This document shows, piece by piece, positions 1 through 7,876 of a stretch of 64,000 nt of DNA (position 1 is its first letter; each line of letters begins with the position of its first letter). A program made the position numbers and the translations under genes. The stretch covers positions 26,129 to 90,128 of the forward strand of contig JAAVZR010000030.1 of NCBI GenBank assembly GCA_022791755.1, in the 5' to 3' direction. The notes below the pieces were generated by a model, which was given only the letters and a program-made list of their open reading frames with translations, did not search any database and was not told the origin of the DNA. Origin of the DNA: Lachnospiraceae bacterium. GTDB taxonomy: Bacteria; Bacillota; Clostridia; Lachnospirales; Lachnospiraceae.

Positions 1-1679
1 GTCCTTTCGCCGGTTTCGACAGTTTCCTGAGAAGGGAATTGGTTCACAAACTCCAAAAGCTCGCTAAATTCAGCCGAATCGAAGGAACATTCACCCTTTT
101 CCGGATCCACGAAGCCGTCGAGACCGCCGGAAAGTAAAAGCGATAAGAGATATTCCTTGCTGGCAGACTCCAGAAGCTCGGTGCCGGCCGGACGGGAGGC
201 CATGAGCTCCTTTACATCCTGGATAGTCCATCCGTCTCGCTGTCCCAGATCCGCCGCCTTCCCCACTAACGTGGAAATCCCAAAAGAGGGGGCGATTCCA
301 TAGAGCTTTCCGTCCCGTTCATAGACAGACACAACGTTTTCGATCAGGTCCTCCCGGTTCAGTGTACCGTCCTGCTCCAGGAAGGGGGTCAGATCCGTCA
401 GAATCCCCTTAGCAATAAAGTTATCTACATAGATGCCGCTGTCGCCCAGGTCGATGAGATCCGGCGGATTGCCGGAGATGATATCCGCGTTCAGCTGGCT
501 CAGACCGGTCTGGTAATCTTCGTTCCCATATTCCTTTACCTGGATTCTCCAGTTGGGGTTTGTCTTATTAAACTGAATGATCTTTGTGCGTAAATCATAA
601 TCCAAAAACATGGTGGCATAGGTCAGGACAGTCTTCTGAACGGCCTCGGAAGCCGGGATCCGGCTGAGATAGACGGCCTCTGCCTGTCCTTTATCCTGCT
701 CGTAATCGTACCGAGAGACGATGGCCAGAATCCTTCCGTCTGCCGTCCGGACAAACGCCTGCATCTGACTGGCGTCGATATCGCAGTCCAGCCAGTTTAA
801 GAGCGGCTCGGCGGACTGCTTCTCCATATCGTAGTGATAGAGGGAGTTACCGTTGCTGATCAGAAATCCATTGTCGGCGTCGGCCCTCAGAAGGACGTCT
901 CCGCTTCCGCCGGGGACTCCCTTATAGCCGGTTCCGTAGCTCCTCTGTGCCATATCGATCTGCTGAAGCATGCAGGAGTTGCCGGACCCGTCAGAATCGT
1001 AGACCATCCGGTATACCTGACCGTCCGGGCCGGTGCACAGTCCTAAGGTCCAGGAAGAATCGCTCAGCTCAAAGAGCTGTTTTCCCTGATTGTCCAGCAC
1101 CAGAAGCTTCTCTTCCATTCCGTTTATCAGAATACAGATATTGCCGTCCCGGCCGACTGCCATATACTGAGGGAAGCTGGTCATGACATCCTGGGATTCT
1201 TCTCCTGCGATGAGACTGGTGAGATCCTGCCGGAAGCTTTCTGCACCGTTATCATCAAAGCCGGCCAGAAAGAAGGATTGCCGAGCCAATGTCTCGTCCC
1301 AGACGCTGGTCAGGGCCCAGAGGGTTCCATCCTGGCCGGGCGCCAGACACTGGATCTCTTCTTCCGGAGACAGGGCGATGGGCAGCGGCGTTTTTTCCAG
1401 CGTATCCAGATCCAGACTCATGAGGCTGGACTGGTTCTCGCCGTCGGAGCCTGCCCGCCAGTCCCTGTAATAGAGCTTTCCGCCGTCTATGGCCAGGATC
1501 TTCATGAAAGAAATGCCGTCCAGGGTCTTATATTCCGGCGTATAGACAAAATCGCTGCCGCCGGTATTTTTGCCGTTTTCTCCCGCGTCCCTGCCGTCGC
1601 CGCAGCCGGCGACAGGGATTACCAGACACAGGCACATAAAGATGGCCAGAAGACGTTTGCAGGTGTTTTGAATATTCAT
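1..1679 (-). CDS. Propeller-type extracellular solute-binding lipoprotein (partial, runs off left edge)
   Basis: The first 559 residues of a secreted lipoprotein; the C-terminus lies outside the window. It begins with a basic stretch, a hydrophobic core and the lipobox VAGC (Cys26), so it should be anchored on the outer face of the membrane. After a short Asn/Gly linker, residues of roughly 40-340 look like beta-propeller blades with short GxxxVxxxDxxGN-type repeats. The later part (SGNPPDLIDL, then KLYGI) is the start of an ABC-type solute-binding fold. It is closely similar to the complete 734-residue protein at 27061-29265 (both share YxPEYKTL after the lipobox). The start is fixed by GGAGGACATTGA just before the ATG. 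No permease gene is visible beside it. Solute unknown. Confidence 0.82.
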   Translation of the reverse strand, partial: MNIQNTCKRLLAIFMCLCLVIPVAGCGDGRDAGENGKNTGGSDFVYTPEYKTLDGISFMKILAIDGGKLYYRDWRAGSDGENQSSLMSLDLDTLEKTPLPIALSPEEEIQCLAPGQDGTLWALTSVWDETLARQSFFLAGFDDNGAESFRQDLTSLIAGEESQDVMTSFPQYMAVGRDGNICILINGMEEKLLVLDNQGKQLFELSDSSWTLGLCTGPDGQVYRMVYDSDGSGNSCMLQQIDMAQRSYGTGYKGVPGGSGDVLLRADADNGFLISNGNSLYHYDMEKQSAEPLLNWLDCDIDASQMQAFVRTADGRILAIVSRYDYEQDKGQAEAVYLSRIPASEAVQKTVLTYATMFLDYDLRTKIIQFNKTNPNWRIQVKEYGNEDYQTGLSQLNADIISGNPPDLIDLGDSGIYVDNFIAKGILTDLTPFLEQDGTLNREDLIENVVSVYERDGKLYGIAPSFGISTLVGKAADLGQRDGWTIQDVKELMASRPAGTELLESASKEYLLSLLLSGGLDGFVDPEKGECSFDSAEFSELLEFVNQFPSQETVETGER

Positions 1680-1729
1680 TCAATGTCCTCCTCGAATGAT
1701 GAATTAAGAAAAAAGGAGTCATGCATGAC

Positions 1730-1752
1730 ATGTAAGCGCTGATAACATTATA
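1730..1752 (-). promoter_or_regulatory. Possible -10 element and cre-like site of the left-edge lipoprotein gene
   Basis: Reading on the minus strand, TATAAT lies at 1747-1752 and TGTAAGCGCT (plus strand, 1731-1740) sits just downstream of it. TGTAAGCG resembles the CcpA-binding cre core (TGNAARCG), but two later consensus positions fail and no good -35 is seen. A site just after the start point would fit a CcpA road-block. This is inference only. Confidence 0.25.
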
Positions 1753-1829
1753 ACGGCGGCGTCGGGAAAGTGTTTTACTTTTTTCATAAAAATCTGTTTC
1801 AAAAATGTGTTTTTTCTGAGGTGGATGAT

Positions 1830-1871
1830 ATATAAAAAGACCCGATATGGCGTTGCGTCCGCCATACCGGG
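1830..1871 (-). terminator. Rho-independent terminator of upp
   Basis: An 11-bp stem (1841-1851 with 1861-1871, one G-U pair) and an 8-nt loop are followed on the minus strand by TCTTTTTATA. It lies about 30 nt after the upp stop codon. Confidence 0.85.
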
Positions 1872-1901
1872 CTATTCTGTCTTTCCATCGGACAGATTCC
1901 G

Positions 1902-2537
1902 TTATTTGGTTCCAAAGATGCGGTCGCCGGCATCTCCCAGACCGGGGCAGATATAGGCGTCCTCATTGAGCTCCCGGTCCAGATGCCCCACATAAATCTG
2001 AATGTCGGGGTGGGCCGCCTGAAGCCTCTCCAGGCCCTCGGGAGCGGCGATAATACACATGAATTTGATTTTCCTTCCGCCGTGCCGTTTGATAAAATCC
2101 ACAGCCGCGATGGCGGAGCCGCCGGTGGCTAACATCGGGTCCAGAGTGACGATGGTGCGCAGCTCGATGGGATCCGGCAGCTTACAATAATATTCGTGAG
2201 GCTCGTGGGTATCGTGATCGCGATACAGACCGATGTGTCCCACCTTCGCAGAAGGAACCAGAGCAAGGATTCCGTTTACCATTCCCAGGCCGGCCCGCAG
2301 AATCGGGACGATGGCCAGCTTTTTGCCGGCGATCATGGGGGTCATGCAGGTCTCGATGGGGGTCGTAACCTCCACCTCCTCCAGCGGCAGATCCCGAAGG
2401 GCTTCATAGCCCATCAAAGTGGCGATTTCCTCGATCAGCTTACGGAATTCATTCGTACCGGTCCGTTGATCGCGCAGCATGGAAATCTTGTGTTGGATCA
2501 AGGGATGCGTCATAATCGTTACGTTGCTTTCCTTCAT
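1902..2537 (-). CDS. upp: Uracil phosphoribosyltransferase
   Basis: Cytoplasmic pyrimidine-salvage enzyme that makes UMP from uracil and PRPP. The 211 residues match the usual ~209-residue UPRT. Visible family features are the N-terminal [14 protein letters not shown], the substrate region PILRAGLGM, the PRPP-binding loop [11 protein letters not shown] and the C-terminal [12 protein letters not shown]. The ATG at 2537 was chosen over an upstream in-frame ATG because AAAGGATGG lies 9 nt before it and family members begin here. It is monocistronic, with its own promoter at 2575-2603 and a terminator at 1830-1871, and is divergent from the tRNA-Leu gene. Confidence 0.97.
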   Translation of the reverse strand: MKESNVTIMTHPLIQHKISMLRDQRTGTNEFRKLIEEIATLMGYEALRDLPLEEVEVTTPIETCMTPMIAGKKLAIVPILRAGLGMVNGILALVPSAKVGHIGLYRDHDTHEPHEYYCKLPDPIELRTIVTLDPMLATGGSAIAAVDFIKRHGGRKIKFMCIIAAPEGLERLQAAHPDIQIYVGHLDRELNEDAYICPGLGDAGDRIFGTK

Positions 2538-2574
2538 AATGGGATACCATCCTTTGTCAGATTTTCTACTGAAG

Positions 2575-2603
2575 ATTATAGACAGTTTTCCCGGCGAATG
2601 CAA
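2575..2603 (-). promoter_or_regulatory. Sigma-A promoter of upp
   Basis: On the minus strand, -35 TTGCAT (2598-2603), a 17-bp spacer and -10 TATAAT (2575-2580), about 38 nt before the upp start codon. Confidence 0.75.
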
Positions 2604-2623
2604 TCTTTATTTGAAAATTATGC

Positions 2624-2652
2624 TTGCATTCAAAAAAAAAATGTGATAGAAT
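2624..2652 (+). promoter_or_regulatory. Sigma-A promoter of tRNA-Leu
   Basis: -35 TTGCAT (2624-2629), a 17-bp A-rich spacer and -10 TAGAAT (2647-2652). The tRNA begins 12 nt after the -10 box. Confidence 0.7.
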
Positions 2653-2663
2653 GCAACTTGTGA

Positions 2664-2746
2664 GCCGGTGTGTCGGAATGGCAGACGAGGCAGACTCAAA
2701 ATCTGTTGTGGGCAACCACGTATGGGTTCAAGTCCCATCACCGGCA
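2664..2746 (+). tRNA. tRNA-Leu (anticodon CAA)
   Basis: An 83-nt class II tRNA. The acceptor stem is GCCGGTG/CACCGGC with discriminator A. The anticodon loop CTCAAAA gives anticodon CAA, which reads UUG. There is a long variable arm and the T-loop GGTTCAAGTCC. The 3' CCA is not encoded. A promoter and a terminator closely flank it, so it is a single-gene unit. Confidence 0.95.
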
Positions 2747-2760
2747 TGAGATCTTCGGAG

Positions 2761-2809
2761 CTCGCAAGCTCTTCCATATCAGGGGAGTTTGCGGGTTTTC
2801 TTTTGTTCT
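2761..2809 (+). terminator. Terminator after tRNA-Leu
   Basis: An 11-bp stem (2761-2771 with 2785-2795, two G-U pairs) followed by TTTTCTTTTGTTCT. It overlaps the last codons of the convergent small gene at 2808-2948 by two bases. Confidence 0.85.
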
Positions 2810-2948
2810 AACAGCGACAGAACAGATTATATCCGGCGATCACCAGCAGCACCGCCAGTAAAATCACAGACAGACGGGTAGGCAGGATACATTTGATTAT
2901 CATGCCCACACCTACCCAAAATAAAATAAATCCAATTAGCCGGTTCAT
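2808..2948 (-). CDS. 46-residue conserved-looking small membrane protein
   Basis: Too short for most gene callers. It reads MNRLIGFILFWVGVGM..., with one hydrophobic helix at about residues 4-20, a short turn containing the polar PTR, and a second helix at about 26-42 ending in CRC. This makes a two-helix inner-membrane miniprotein. An AGGCAGGG ribosome binding site precedes the ATG. It follows gerW on the same strand after a 67-nt gap and could be the last gene of that operon. I recall similar small proteins in Lachnospiraceae, but no function is known to me. Confidence 0.6.
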   Translation of the reverse strand: MNRLIGFILFWVGVGMIIKCILPTRLSVILLAVLLVIAGYNLFCRC

Positions 2949-3015
2949 GTATCCCTGCCTCTCGGTTTTTGTTACATATTATGCGGAGGGACAGGGGATT
3001 ATTACTGCCAAAAAG

Positions 3016-3477
3016 CTATTCCTTCTCTTCTCCATCCAGGATGGCGTCGGCGGTGGCTTTGGCGGCGTCGCCGGCCAGATCTACGGCAGCGTCCACCACC
3101 TCCTGGGCAAGCGGCTCTCCTTCGCCGGAGTCCTTTCCTTTGCCGGTAAATTTACTGATGATGCCGGGAGCCATATTTACCAGACGGCTGACCAGATCTT
3201 CCTTCTCGCCGGTGCGGATCAGATTGGTGCTGCCGTCCTTGCCGATAATCAGTACGGCGCTGGGTATAATCTTACCGCCCAGACCGCCGCCGTCGTTGCT
3301 TTTACCGTTTCCCGTAAAAGCGCCGGCGCCGATGCCAAAGGATACGTCTGCCAGCGGCACGATGGTCACATCGCCCAGCTTCTGGGCCTCTCCCACCACG
3401 GTCTTGGTGGTCACAAAGCTGTCCATGCCCTTAAACAGGGCGTCCACAGTCGCGTTGAAATTACTCTTGTCAGCCAT
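3016..3477 (-). CDS. gerW: GerW family sporulation protein (YtfJ)
   Basis: 153 residues with the family layout: an N-terminal helix, then GEAQKLGDVTIVPLADVSFG, a glycine-rich middle (GNGKSNDGGGLGGK) and a hydrophobic IIPSAVLII strand. The C-terminal helix is charged and Ala-rich. In Bacillus, GerW/YtfJ is a spore protein needed for normal germination and is encoded beside ytfI (DUF2953); here too the DUF2953 gene lies directly upstream. A ribosome binding site AGGAGGAA precedes the ATG. It would act in the developing spore. Confidence 0.92.
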   Translation of the reverse strand: MADKSNFNATVDALFKGMDSFVTTKTVVGEAQKLGDVTIVPLADVSFGIGAGAFTGNGKSNDGGGLGGKIIPSAVLIIGKDGSTNLIRTGEKEDLVSRLVNMAPGIISKFTGKGKDSGEGEPLAQEVVDAAVDLAGDAAKATADAILDGEEKE

Positions 3478-3578
3478 TTTTATTCCTCCTGAATATTATC
3501 CTGCTATTGCCTGTTACATTGTGTCTCGGTTCTCATATCTCATTGCTGCCGTCTCTTTGTATGCCGCTCTTTACCGTC

Positions 3579-4475
3579 TCAGGACGACATCCTGCGAAAG
3601 TTTCGCAGTGTTCTGCGAAAACGGGAGTCTAAAAGGATCCGTCCTCCCAAGATCAGTAAAGACACGGCCCGAATCCGCCCTTTCAGATAGAAATCGCCCT
3701 CCAGACAGAATCCGGTAAATACCGGTACGACGGAGATATTTTTGCGGTAAAACAAGGGCATCATGCTGATGAATCCGGTCGCTTTGCCTGTCAGGGACGG
3801 ATCGTCAAAGCCAAAACGGCCATGGACCCGCACGGTTCCCGGAAGAATGTGACGAAACAGGCGTTTCATCTGCTTTTTAAGCAGCGAAAAGGTTTGCTTT
3901 ACTTCCTCGGATTTGAGAAATTCCAGCCACACGGCCGCCCTGTGCTTCATCTGACGGATTTGGCCGGTCAGAGCCCCGCATTTTTTTCGGATCCGTCCGG
4001 GGAAGGACAGAATTCGTTTCCATTTTTCCCGGAGAATTCGGTGCTTATTCCGGGGCCGGACGGTATCTTGGGTGTCTGGCGGCGGTTCTTCCCGGTCATC
4101 CCCGGATATCACAGATGGCAGAGCGCCGCCTGTGTTTAGCGGCTCGTCCGGTATCTCCTGCGTGATCTCCTCCAGCGTTTCTTTTACCGCTTCTTTCGTC
4201 TCCTTTACGGCAGCCTTCTTTCGTCTCAGCGGGATCCCCAGAAGCCGTACGGTCACGAAAAAGTCTTTTTCATAGCCGAAGGTTACGGAGACGGCGGACA
4301 GAAGCCAGCTGACCTTTCCCCTGACGGACACTTCCCTGCGGGCAGCGCTGCCGCTGCCCGAAAAGCGATAGCGAAGGGGCACAAACAGAAGAAGCATGAG
4401 CATCACAAAAAGCAGTCCAAACAGCACTGCCACGATAATTCCCGCGATCTTCAGAATCAGCAAAATGATATGCAT
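3579..4475 (-). CDS. DUF2953 domain protein (YtfI-like), upstream partner of gerW
   Basis: 298 residues from the ATG at 4475; a GTG two codons earlier is also possible, but GGGAAAGAG suits the ATG. It has an N-terminal membrane anchor (about residues 3-31: IILLILKIAGIIV...). A cytoplasmic or intermembrane region follows with LRYRFSGSG, LSAVSVTFGYEK and a basic, Glu-rich linker. The C-terminal DUF2953 part has GTVRVHGRFGFDDPSLTGKATG. In Bacillus the orthologous ytfI sits next to gerW. Molecular function is unknown; the context suggests a sporulation role. The upstream gene ends 2 nt before this start, so translation is probably coupled. Confidence 0.85.
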   Translation of the reverse strand: MHIILLILKIAGIIVAVLFGLLFVMLMLLLFVPLRYRFSGSGSAARREVSVRGKVSWLLSAVSVTFGYEKDFFVTVRLLGIPLRRKKAAVKETKEAVKETLEEITQEIPDEPLNTGGALPSVISGDDREEPPPDTQDTVRPRNKHRILREKWKRILSFPGRIRKKCGALTGQIRQMKHRAAVWLEFLKSEEVKQTFSLLKKQMKRLFRHILPGTVRVHGRFGFDDPSLTGKATGFISMMPLFYRKNISVVPVFTGFCLEGDFYLKGRIRAVSLLILGGRILLDSRFRRTLRNFRRMSS

Positions 4476-4477
4476 AG

Positions 4478-4813
4478 TCACTCTTTCCCGCGCCGGCTGT
4501 CATAGAGATCTTCCCTGCTCAGCCGGCCGTGGCAGATATAGGCATCCCTTAAGATCTGTTCGCAGAGGCCGAAGGCTTCGTTCTTGTCTGCCGCCAGTCC
4601 CAGGATGAGCAGAGAGTCCGCCCGGTAATATGCCTGTTTCAGATGGGAGGCCGGTATCAGCTCCATCAGATTCTTCTCGTTGGCCGGCGCTGCGATGACG
4701 TAAAACGTTAATTCCCCGTATCCGGCTTCGGAAAGGCAGCCAAGGAGCCGGCGGTATTCCTTCAGATGTTGTCTGGCCTTCTGGCCGGTATAGATTGGTT
4801 CGCACCACTGCAT
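4478..4813 (-). CDS. Conserved hypothetical protein, 111 residues
   Basis: A soluble protein without signal peptide or membrane segment, starting MQWCEPIYTG with a helical KARQHLKEYRRLLGCL stretch. A hydrophobic strand (LTFYVIAAPAN) and the segment SLLILGLAADKNEAFGLCEQIL follow. The fold may be alpha/beta. It lies between cinA (18-nt gap) and the DUF2953 gene (2-nt gap), inside the housekeeping/sporulation operon, and is probably translated with them. I do not recognise a characterised family. Codon use looks like that of its neighbours. Confidence 0.72.
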   Translation of the reverse strand: MQWCEPIYTGQKARQHLKEYRRLLGCLSEAGYGELTFYVIAAPANEKNLMELIPASHLKQAYYRADSLLILGLAADKNEAFGLCEQILRDAYICHGRLSREDLYDSRRGKE

Positions 4814-4831
4814 GACATCTCTTCCCTTTCT

Positions 4832-5383
4832 TCATCGGGCCCGCAGACAGTAATATCCCAGTTGCAGGGCAAAGGCGGCAGCCTGGCTGCGGATTTCATC
4901 CCTGTCTCCTCTCAGATGGTACTCCTGCACCAGGGTACGGCCCCGGTAGAAGCATCCGATATAGACAAGCCCCACGGGACGTCCCGGCGTTTCGCCGCCG
5001 GGTCCTGCCAGCCCGGTCACTGACAGAGCCAGATCGGCCTGTCCCACCCGGGCACATCCCACAGCCATCTGGGCCGCCGTCCGGGCGCTCACGGCAGTCT
5101 CGGTACGCAGAGTATCCGGGTCAACCTGCAATATGCGGATCTTGGCTTCGTCGCAGTAGGTGATGAAACCGTTTTGAAAGACCTCCGAAGCCCCGGGAAC
5201 CGAGACGATATGGGAAGCGGTCAGTCCGCCGGTGCAGGATTCCGCGGTGGCCACCGTCTGTCCGATGGTCCGAAGCGTCCTCACCAGTTCCTCCGCGCTC
5301 TTACGGGCAGGAACCATCTCGGAAAATCCCTCCTCACAGGACCAGCAAAACATCCGGTCCTGTTCCTGCTGTTCTTCTCTCAT
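4832..5383 (-). CDS. CinA C-terminal domain protein (nicotinamide-nucleotide amidase, PncC type)
   Basis: 183 residues containing only the CinA C-terminal amidase domain, which deamidates NMN to nicotinate mononucleotide in pyridine-nucleotide recycling. Seen are AESCTGGL (the conserved Ser and Thr-Gly-Gly of the active site), NGFITYCDEAK, SVTGLAGPGG and RPVGLVYIG. About 22 extra N-terminal residues (with a CWSC motif) precede the domain. The ribosome binding site GGGAGG supports the ATG at 5383, whose codon almost abuts the pgsA stop. The N-terminal MoeA-like half of full CinA is absent, as in stand-alone PncC enzymes. Confidence 0.88.
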   Translation of the reverse strand: MREEQQEQDRMFCWSCEEGFSEMVPARKSAEELVRTLRTIGQTVATAESCTGGLTASHIVSVPGASEVFQNGFITYCDEAKIRILQVDPDTLRTETAVSARTAAQMAVGCARVGQADLALSVTGLAGPGGETPGRPVGLVYIGCFYRGRTLVQEYHLRGDRDEIRSQAAAFALQLGYYCLRAR

Positions 5384-5384
5384 A

Positions 5385-5924
5385 TCAGAAGCCTCCCTGA
5401 CTCAGTACCTGGAAATTCTTTTTGATATAGTCGGCCAGGGACACCACGGTGAGGATCAGGGCAATCCAGTAAAAGAGATCCGTGGCCAGAGACAGGGCAG
5501 GAAGATCCAGAATCAGAAGAATAATCAGGATCATCTGGGAGGTGGTCTTGAATTTGCCCCAGTAGCTGGCAGCGATGACGATGCCGTTATCCGAGGCGAT
5601 CAGCCGGAATCCGCTGATGATGAATTCCCTGGCGATGATGATAATCACATACCAGGCCGGGAGCCCGCCGGTCTGGATCAGACAGATCAGGGCGGAGCAG
5701 ACGAGAAGCTTGTCGGCCAGAGGATCCATAAATTTACCGAAGTTGGTCACCAGATTATATTTTCTGGCGATTTTGCCGTCCAGAAGGTCCGTCAGGCTGG
5801 CGGCGGCAAAAAGTCCCAGGGCGATATAGCGGGAAGCGCCGCCGGCATAGTCCGTCAGCATGAACCATACGAAAAACGGAATCATGAGGACCCGCAAAAG
5901 AGTCAGCTTATTGGGTAAGTTCAT
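5385..5924 (-). CDS. pgsA: CDP-diacylglycerol-glycerol-3-phosphate 3-phosphatidyltransferase
   Basis: An integral membrane enzyme that makes phosphatidylglycerophosphate, the first committed step to phosphatidylglycerol and cardiolipin. The 179 residues carry the complete CDP-alcohol phosphatidyltransferase signature DG-x2-AR-x8-G-x3-D-x3-D at about residues 49-71, within a polytopic protein that begins MNLPNKLTLLRV. Its start overlaps the 3' end of rimO by 17 bp, and it is followed by cinA with a TGATATG junction, so rimO-pgsA-cinA should be co-translated. Confidence 0.95.
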   Translation of the reverse strand: MNLPNKLTLLRVLMIPFFVWFMLTDYAGGASRYIALGLFAAASLTDLLDGKIARKYNLVTNFGKFMDPLADKLLVCSALICLIQTGGLPAWYVIIIIAREFIISGFRLIASDNGIVIAASYWGKFKTTSQMILIILLILDLPALSLATDLFYWIALILTVVSLADYIKKNFQVLSQGGF

Positions 5925-7245
5925 CTTCGATCTCTCCTATCAAATCATATTCCAGAGCGCCCGTGACCCGGACCCGGACAAAGTCGCCTGTCATAAGCTC
6001 TTCTGCCGTATGGACAAAAATCAGTCCGTCCACACCGGGGGCATCCATGTAGGTGCGGCCAACATAGGCATTTTCGTCGGCGATCCTGCCCTCGATCATC
6101 ACGTCCAGTATCCGCCCCTCCATGGAAGAGCATTTGTCAAAAGCGATCTCCTGCTGTAACTCCATGAGGCTGTCCCGCCGGCTTTCACGGACTTCATCGG
6201 GAATCTGATCCGGCATGGCGGCCGCCGGCGTGTTCTCCTCCTGGCTGTAGGCAAAGACGCCCAGACGATCAAACTCGCATTCGTCCACAAAGGCCATGAG
6301 CGCCTCATGATCTTCCTGGGTTTCACCGGGAAATCCCGCGATCAGCGTAGTGCGCAGACAGATATCGGGGATGGCTTTACGGATGGAGTCGATCTGGCGG
6401 ATCAGCTCCTCCCGGCAGGTGCGTCGCCCCATTCGCTTTAGTATGGAGTCGCTGGCATGCTGAATGGGCATGTCGAGATAGTGACAGATCTTCGGCTCCC
6501 GCCGGATCACGTCGATGAGCTCTTTCGTAATCTCTTCAGGGTAGCAGTACTGCAAGCGGATCCAGTAGAGGCCGGGGATCCGGCACAGCCCGGTGAGAAG
6601 CTCGGGCAGCGCTTTATGGCCATAGAGATCTGTCCCGTAGAGAGTCGTCTCCTGGGCTACCAGAATCAGCTCCCGCACGCCGCCGTCTGCCAATTCTCTC
6701 GCCTGAGCAAGAAGCTGTTCCATGGAAAAGCTGCGATAGCGCCCCCGCACACCGGGAATCACACAGTAGGTACAGTGCCGGTCACAGCCCTCGGCGATCT
6801 TTAGGTAGGCATAATGGCCGCCGGTGGTCACCATCCGGCCGGGAAGAAGGTCCATGGGCCGGTCTACGCTCTCAAAGCGCTCGTAATGCTGCCCTTTCAG
6901 CGTCTGTTCCACCATCTCTGTAACGTAGTCGTAGCTGGCTGTCCCCAGAACGCCGTCCAGCTCAGGAATCTCCTTGCAGATCTCATCCTGATACCGCTCT
7001 GCCAGACATCCCGTTGCCAGGAGCACCCGGCAGCGGCCTTTCTTTTTCCAGGAGGCCAGTTCTAAAATCGTGCGGATGCTTTCCTCCTTGGCATCTCCGA
7101 TAAAGCAGCAGGTGTTGACAACGATGATCTCTGCCTCCGCCTCATCATCGGTAAATTCATATCCGGCCCGGGCCAAAAGCCCGGTCATGGATTCGGAATC
7201 CACCAGATTTTTATCGCAGCCCAGAGATACAAACAATATTTTCAT
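5908..7245 (-). CDS. rimO: Ribosomal protein S12 methylthiotransferase
   Basis: A radical SAM enzyme with two Fe-S clusters that methylthiolates the conserved aspartate of ribosomal protein S12. The N-terminal UPF0004 domain has its three cluster cysteines in LGCDKN, VNTCCF and TGCLA. The radical SAM motif is CDRHCTYC, and the C-terminal TRAM-type domain ends near the overlap with pgsA. The start MKILFVSLGCDKN at 7245 (445 residues) follows GGGAGAGAACTG and matches the family; an upstream in-frame ATG would add 12 unconserved residues. It is a close relative of MiaB, but the spacing and the sequence around CDKNLVDSE favour RimO. Confidence 0.95.
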   Translation of the reverse strand: MKILFVSLGCDKNLVDSESMTGLLARAGYEFTDDEAEAEIIVVNTCCFIGDAKEESIRTILELASWKKKGRCRVLLATGCLAERYQDEICKEIPELDGVLGTASYDYVTEMVEQTLKGQHYERFESVDRPMDLLPGRMVTTGGHYAYLKIAEGCDRHCTYCVIPGVRGRYRSFSMEQLLAQARELADGGVRELILVAQETTLYGTDLYGHKALPELLTGLCRIPGLYWIRLQYCYPEEITKELIDVIRREPKICHYLDMPIQHASDSILKRMGRRTCREELIRQIDSIRKAIPDICLRTTLIAGFPGETQEDHEALMAFVDECEFDRLGVFAYSQEENTPAAAMPDQIPDEVRESRRDSLMELQQEIAFDKCSSMEGRILDVMIEGRIADENAYVGRTYMDAPGVDGLIFVHTAEELMTGDFVRVRVTGALEYDLIGEIEDELTQ

Positions 7246-7308
7246 CAGTTCTCTCCCATTATCCGCGCAAAAAGGCGGCAAAAGGGCCTGTAAGCCCCTT
7301 TTGTACCT

Positions 7309-7809
7309 CTACTCCTCTTCCTCTGTATCGTCGCGGTCCTCCTCGTCCTCCTCCGGCTCGTCAGAGAAATCGCCGTCTGCGTATGCCTCGTCGTCCTCAT
7401 AATCATCCGCATATTCATCCAGATATTCGTCGTCGTACTCCCCGTCGCCGTCCTTTTCCCCGCCGTCACCGGACTCCTCTTCCAGAAACACGCCGCGTAC
7501 CGGTTTCTCCGGTTTTGCCGCGGCGGCCTCGTCGGGAGCCGCAAAGGATACTCCGGATGCCTCCAGCTCGGCGATCTCTTCTTCCGATAGAATCTTGACC
7601 CGCCGGTTATACAGCTCATCCACCGCTACGGACAGCGGCTTTTTCTTATCGTCCGCGTCCACTAAGGGCTCTTCGCCGGCCACCAGCTGCCTGGCGCGTT
7701 TGGCGGTGGCGATGACGATGGAATACCGGCTGTTTACCACAGGCTCCTCGCCGTCAGCCACTCCGCTGTTGACAGCGGAAATCAATTCCGAATAAGAAGG
7801 ATGCAACAT
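7309..7809 (-). CDS. rpoZ: RNA polymerase omega subunit with a long acidic C-terminal tail
   Basis: Residues 1-75 are recognisable omega (MLHPSYSEL, NSRYSIVIATAKRARQL, KPLSVAVDELY), which helps assemble RNA polymerase. Omega is normally about 70-90 residues; this protein has 166. Residues 110-166 contain 35 Asp/Glu, five Tyr and only two basic residues, so the tail is almost certainly disordered and strongly negative. The start at 7809 follows GGAAAGGAGACTGTCAAT; an upstream ATG in frame is not supported. It lies between gmk (67 nt) and rimO (63 nt), the usual place for rpoZ. Confidence 0.92.
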   Translation of the reverse strand: MLHPSYSELISAVNSGVADGEEPVVNSRYSIVIATAKRARQLVAGEEPLVDADDKKKPLSVAVDELYNRRVKILSEEEIAELEASGVSFAAPDEAAAAKPEKPVRGVFLEEESGDGGEKDGDGEYDDEYLDEYADDYEDDEAYADGDFSDEPEEDEEDRDDTEEEE

Positions 7810-7876
7810 ATTGACAGTCTCCTTTCCTGACCATACCTGTGTCAAAAGGCATGGTCCATACAAGCTTTCTATAATA

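Noticed and set aside
3..1679. Left-edge lipoprotein as a component of a complete ABC importer
   Set aside because: No permease or ATPase gene is adjacent on the visible side; the left flank is unknown.
1730..1752. A confident CcpA (cre) site
   Set aside because: Only the half TGTAAGCG matches; two positions in the second half do not, so it is listed as weak.
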